Source of the DNA: Linepithema humile
Taxonomy: Eukaryota > Arthropoda > Insecta > Hymenoptera > Formicidae
Direction: 5' to 3'
Assembly: GCF_040581485.1 (NCBI RefSeq)
Contig: NC_090133.1
Span: 29,600,139-29,664,138, forward strand
Length of the DNA stretch: 64,000 bases
Below are positions 60,216-64,000 of this stretch, piece after piece (position 1 is the stretch's first letter; each line of letters begins with the position of its first letter). The translations under genes were made by a program, and so were the position numbers. Under the pieces are notes generated by a model that was not told the origin of the DNA, did no database searches, and saw only the letters and a list, made by a program, of their open reading frames with translations.

Positions 60216-61076
60216 CTGCTTGATATTTTAAGTAAACTACTTGAAAAATAACAATTACCATTCTAGTAGAAGAATGGCACAAATTATAGTTTTTCTGACA
60301 TTATCTAAGAAGATCATTATCAGAATAAGGGACTAATAAATGTTTATGTAATGCGTAAGCAGCATCTTTGATTAAATGTGTATTATTTGGAAATTTCATT
60401 GGATCATTATTATATTCTTTTAGAGATTATAAACGAAAAACACGAGAGTCGTGAACAGAACCCACATTCCCAACATAGACATGTGTAAAATATCTTGTGT
60501 GATCACAAACAGCCTGTAAAAAGTGCAAAAACTTTGTTTATATTAATTATTCATAAATTCATCAATATTATTAATTTTATCAAGTATCTGAAAAATGAAT
60601 AATTTATAATAGAACGTACATAAAGTAAGAGAATGTTTAACAATTGAGCAGCAATAAATATTTAAAAAATATGTAAAAAGTTAAGCACAAACTTTGGTTC
60701 AACAATAAAGAAGATATATAATTATTATAAACATTCACAGAATAATATTAGAGAATGTTTGAATATTTTTAGAATATTCTTACATTATGATTGGTGTTCC
60801 TGTGAACTTCCAGTGGAACATTAGAAGTAGACAAAAAGTCACGTTCTGTGAACGTTCTATGAATATGCTATAGTATATTGTATGAATATTCTAATCACTT
60901 CACATAATAGTTTAATTATATTCCGTAAATATTATAAGGACATTCTCTGGATATTAACTAAATTTTCAGAGAATTTCTGCGTATTTTCATGGAATATTTT
61001 GATGAGAGGATAAAGGTAATGTAAGAAAAATATATAGATATACAAATATTATAGATTTATATTATATAATTAATAC

Positions 61077-61107
<31 letters not shown>

Positions 61108-61151
61108 TACTATTTAAGACATAATAATAAACAAATATAATAAAAAATTAA
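60216..61151. other. AT-rich intergenic DNA
   Basis: No gene. Holds scattered AGAATATTCT-like palindromes (60770-60900), an inverted GTTCTGTGAAC motif near 60842 and a (TA)n run at 61077-61100. Confidence 0.45.
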
Positions 61152-61155
61152 CATT

Positions 61156-61874
61156 TGTAAGCGTACTTTAGGTAATCACGCGATACGTACGATGCACCAC
61201 CGATGGGTACGGCACGTACATCCACGGCCGACACTATTATCAAATAGCAATGGCGATACCGGTAATTACGTAAACGTCCTCTCGAAGATGTTTATCGAAG
61301 ATCTATCAAAATCAAAAGGCAGGACGGTATAGAGGTGCAAACACAATAACAATATAACGATATTTATTAATATTGATAACACCCGTGTACATATAACGGG
61401 GTAATGATTACCGAAAACACGACGGACATGTTGTCACAAGGACTACTCAGACGGCAATGTTTTATACGCATGCCGTAACACGCTCAAGGATCGCCTATTG
61501 CACCAGTTAATCCTAATTGGTACTAATCAAAGATATTCCTACGCCTAGGACGCTAGACGCAGCGCATTAGATCAGGCCTCGGAATTATTTCATCTTTTCA
61601 GCCGATTCTCGTGGTATACGCCTCCTTTCCTCTCTTCACCGCGCGCGCGGCAACCGCTAGGGCCAGCGCCGCCGAGCGTTAGGAGTATAGCGCCGCGGTT
61701 GCCGCGCGCGCGGTGAAGAGAGGAAAGGAGGCGTATACCACGAGAATCGGCTGAAAAGATGAAATAATTTCGAGGCCTGCATTAGATAACTCGCGCGAGG
61801 ATAACTGGTCGCGAGGACTGCGGGAAGGGATCGCAGTGTCGCACAATCGGCGGCGTTGTACCGCGTTGCTTACA
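61156..61874. mobile_element. Probable solo LTR carrying a nested MITE
   Basis: TGTAAGC...GCTTACA ends (TG...CA) with the 4-bp duplication CATT at 61152-61155 and 61875-61878. It is 719 bp, about 504 bp after removing the nested element. No coding sequence. The ends and duplication fit a Ty3/gypsy-type solo LTR; a DNA transposon with short ends is the alternative. Confidence 0.45.
61573..61779. mobile_element. hAT-like hairpin MITE with 8-bp duplication, GC-rich
   Basis: Arms of about 88 bp (CAGGCCTCGGAATTATTTC... to CACCGCGCGCGCGGCAACCGC) are near-perfect inverses. CATTAGAT is duplicated at 61565-61572 and 61780-61787. The ends CAG...CTG and the 8-bp duplication suit hAT. Its arms are far more GC-rich than the surroundings. 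Confidence 0.8.
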
Positions 61875-61979
61875 CATTAAATCAATATATTCATGTACTA
61901 GAAAATTAGAGCCTTATGCTAGGGAATAACGCATGAGCCATGCGTTAGCCAATTAACGTTTATTTTTACAAAGAAATGT

Positions 61980-62215
61980 TCGTAAAATGTTATAGGAATA
62001 TTTTGGTACACAAACGTTCCAATTACAAACGAAATAAAATGTTATAAGAATATTCATTGAAATATTATTAGAATATTCTGAGAATATAACAAATAATATT
62101 CCAATAACATTCAGAACATTCGTAGAACCGTATAAGAATATTCTTTCCAAATATTCTCAGAATATATGGAAATCTTCTTATTAGAATATTCTCCGAATAT
62201 GCTGTGCTGTCTGTG
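61980..62215. repeat. Cluster of AGAATATTCT palindromes
   Basis: At least six GAATATT/AATATTC units in about 230 bp, several as the full palindrome AGAATATTCT. The pattern continues from the other side of the solo LTR (60770-60980). Confidence 0.6.
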
Positions 62216-62767
62216 ATATGATATAAAAGAAAATGTTCTATAGTAATTGCATTAAGATGCAAAAGCCGATTATAAAAGTAATTATATGTTTATATCTGGA
62301 GTTGCAAAACGCCATAAACTTAATAAGAGCTGTTTATTTGGAGACACCATTTGATTTCCATCAGTAATACTGCAAAGTTGACCTCCGATCTCATTCAAAA
62401 GAAATTCGAACGTTGAAGGTCGTTGAAGATCGTGCTTCCAATGCTATTCCTGCTAATACACGCATTGTAAGCGGGGTGTGGAGAGGGGATATACCTTAGT
62501 TTCGAACACACCTTTATGCTTTCATTGATCACTTTCGTCGAATTTTTTTATTAAAATACTAAATAAAAATAAAATTATAATATTATAATACAAATATATA
62601 CCACTTTTAATGTCTAATAAATGCATGAGGTGTAGAGGAAGGGCGGAGGGGAGGGAGAATACGTTAGTTTTGACCGTTGTCGTTAGGCCTCGCATGGCGG
62701 CGAGTTCTCTCTCGCAAGGGAGTTTTTGTTGAAATTGTTTATAAGGACGCACGGCTGTTTCGGAGGC

Positions 62768-62955
62768 ATCGCTTCTCGGCTCTCTGAGCTAAGATCAAAG
62801 TGTAGTATCTGTTCTTATCAGCTTAATATCTGATACAATCCCCAAAGGGGATTCAGAATATTAAACTGATTTTTGGAACCGGGTGGGTGCCCCGGAGCTC
62901 GCTCCGGCTCCGCCGCGGGTCAGCCCAGCATTGCAGTGCCGCAGGGTCTGGCCCA
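62768..62955 (+). ncRNA. U2: U2 spliceosomal snRNA
   Basis: 188 nt starting ATCGCTTCTCGGC. The branch-site recognition segment GTGTAGTATC is intact and preceded by the insect-type AAGATCAAA. Stem IIa (ATCAGCTTAATATCTGAT) and its alternative partner (CAGAATATTAAACTGA) are present, followed by the Sm site ATTTTTGG, a GC-rich stem III and stem IV with TTGCAG near 62930. Stem I shows paired changes (GCTC-TCT-GAGC), arguing for function rather than decay. The 5' and 3' borders are set by homology; promoter elements were not identified. A pseudogene or divergent variant cannot be excluded. Confidence 0.85.
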
Positions 62956-63240
62956 ATAATAATTAATAATAATTAATAGTAGCCTTGTTATTATTGCATT
63001 CACCCGGAGCAATAATATAAGAATCAGTTTAATATTCTGACTCCCGGCCCGCGCCGTCCGGGCCGAAAATCGCGTTTTTGTGACGGGCGGGGTGCATGTT
63101 TTATCATATTTTCGTACTTATTTTATCCTATTTATTTTATTTTATCCATATATTGCTCTTAGCTCGGAGAAAGCCAAAGTTTTTATTTATTTATTAGTAT
63201 AGTTTTCGCGAGTGAGTGTTGTGCTACGAGGAGAGGCGGT
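62956..63240. other. U2 downstream flank with a U2-like echo
   Basis: AATAAT repeats follow the gene. 63022-63039 (AATCAGTTTAATATTCTG) is an exact complement of U2 62854-62871 and also resembles stem IIa in sense. CTTAGCTCGGAGAAAGCC near 63159 resembles the antisense of the U2 5' end. No gene seen. Confidence 0.45.
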
Positions 63241-63760
63241 GCCGAGGAAAAGTGCCCGTGATCCGGCCGACTGCGCTTTGGAGGTTAAGTCCCGCTGTCA
63301 TACGCCGTGGGACTTAGAAAAATTTCGAGTAAGTACCGCATAGGAGCACCTGTGTAAAAGTGACAGGTTGAGGTTAGGTGCTCCTGTGTACCCGTGCTCG
63401 CGAGTGGCAGGTGCGGTAACAGGTGCGTGCGTGCGCTACGGCGGGTGCGGTGCGGTGCGGGGCGTGCGTGTGTGAAGTGTCGCTGTGCCCGGTGCCGCTC
63501 GAGAGGTTGTCCTGGTGGACTTAGTTTCTGCATACATAGCATTGTCTGCAGCTAAGTCCATCGGGAACGCTATTGCGCACGCGTGTCGGTAGACACGCGG
63601 GTGACTCTTGCGGCATCGTCCGCGGCGACATAGATTCGCTACCTCGCGCGGCGTCGCTCTCGGCAGTCTGCCGGTGGCCTAGTAACTTTGCGAGTAGGGA
63701 CTTGTCCAATTCGAGCTCGGACTTGTCCAGAATTGGCCACCGGCTTAAAACGCAATAACT
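63241..63760. other. GC-rich block with five perfect stem-loops
   Basis: Stems: TTAAGTCCC/GGGACTTA (63285-63316), GGAGCACCT/AGGTGCTCC (63343-63384), TGGACTTAG/CTAAGTCCA (63516-63560), CGCGTGTC-GGTA-GACACGCG (63580-63599) and GCCGGTGGCC/GGCCACCGGC (63670-63744). The overlapping open frames look like low-complexity readings. It could be a non-coding RNA, a GC-rich 5' UTR or a transposon leader. Confidence 0.4.
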
Positions 63761-64000
63761 CAATAAATAATAATACGAATTGAATAAAATCGGTCCGCCA
63801 ATTAATTATTTATTGCTCTTCGTCCCGTCCGTCCGTCAATTTGTTATAATTATATGTTTATTTATTTATTGTGCTATATGTACATAATAAATGTTTTTTA
63901 TATATTGTGACGCTAATTATTTATTACCCCTGCGCTTTTAACAATTGACGGAGACGGTAGACGCGTTTATTTATTATTTTTATTATTTATTTATTATTAA
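63761..64000. other. TTTATT-rich right edge
   Basis: Repeated TTTATTTATT tracts with CCGTCCGTCCGTCAATT (about 63823) and AATTGACGG (about 63942) facing each other. Nothing coding. Confidence 0.4.

Noticed and set aside
63285..63763. Minus-strand open frames in the GC-rich block
   Set aside because: Low-complexity Arg/Ser/His-rich readings through stem-loops with no family resemblance.
16..64000. CRISPR arrays, bacterial operons or phage genes
   Set aside because: No regularly spaced direct repeats with unique spacers and no Shine-Dalgarno gene runs; the DNA is clearly eukaryotic.

Overview
The window is nuclear DNA of an insect, most likely a hymenopteran and plausibly an ant (inference). 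It is AT-rich, its genes have short exons with GT-AG introns, there is a U2 snRNA with the insect-type 5' sequence, and the intergenic DNA is packed with mariner, MITE, BEL/Pao and P-like transposon remains. No bacterial operons, CRISPR arrays or phage genes are present.

Layout. The minus-strand 5' half of glutamate-cysteine ligase (GCLC, 76-2755) lies head to head with a COA1-like mitochondrial assembly-factor gene (3370-3780, +). A complete seven-exon arginase (4000-5963, -) follows. From 6.3 to 10.8 kb lies a block of small inverted-repeat transposons, several inserted inside one another. A large PPP2R3-type PP2A regulatory subunit gene (15823-23650, +) comes next, then about 8 kb of AT-rich DNA with no recognisable gene and an internally deleted mariner (32719-33618). 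After that are LPGAT1 (34553-37618, -), a piggyBac-like and a hAT-like non-autonomous element, fumarate hydratase (40962-43526, +) and an intronless Artemis-like nuclease gene (44546-45742, -).

From 46 kb to the end the DNA is mostly mobile. It holds a fold-back element with 8-bp target duplications carrying a THAP start (46016-47442), many MITEs, and an internally deleted BEL/Pao retrotransposon with 186-bp LTRs (50016-57265). That retrotransposon is itself invaded by a P-like element encoding an intact THAP domain (50470-51661) and by a mariner (52883-53780). Further right are a Myb/SANT-like gene remnant damaged near a truncated mariner, a probable solo LTR holding a hAT-like MITE, a U2 snRNA gene (62768-62955) and a GC-rich stretch with several perfect stem-loops.

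The housekeeping genes are metabolically coherent (glutathione synthesis, arginine breakdown, TCA cycle, phospholipid remodelling, respiratory-chain assembly), but this is ordinary eukaryotic gene order, not a co-regulated cluster. The most unusual content is the THAP/P-like elements and the nested transposon stratigraphy, whose insertion order can be read from target-site duplications. Exon coordinates were derived by hand from splice sites, reading phase and family knowledge; no database search was run.
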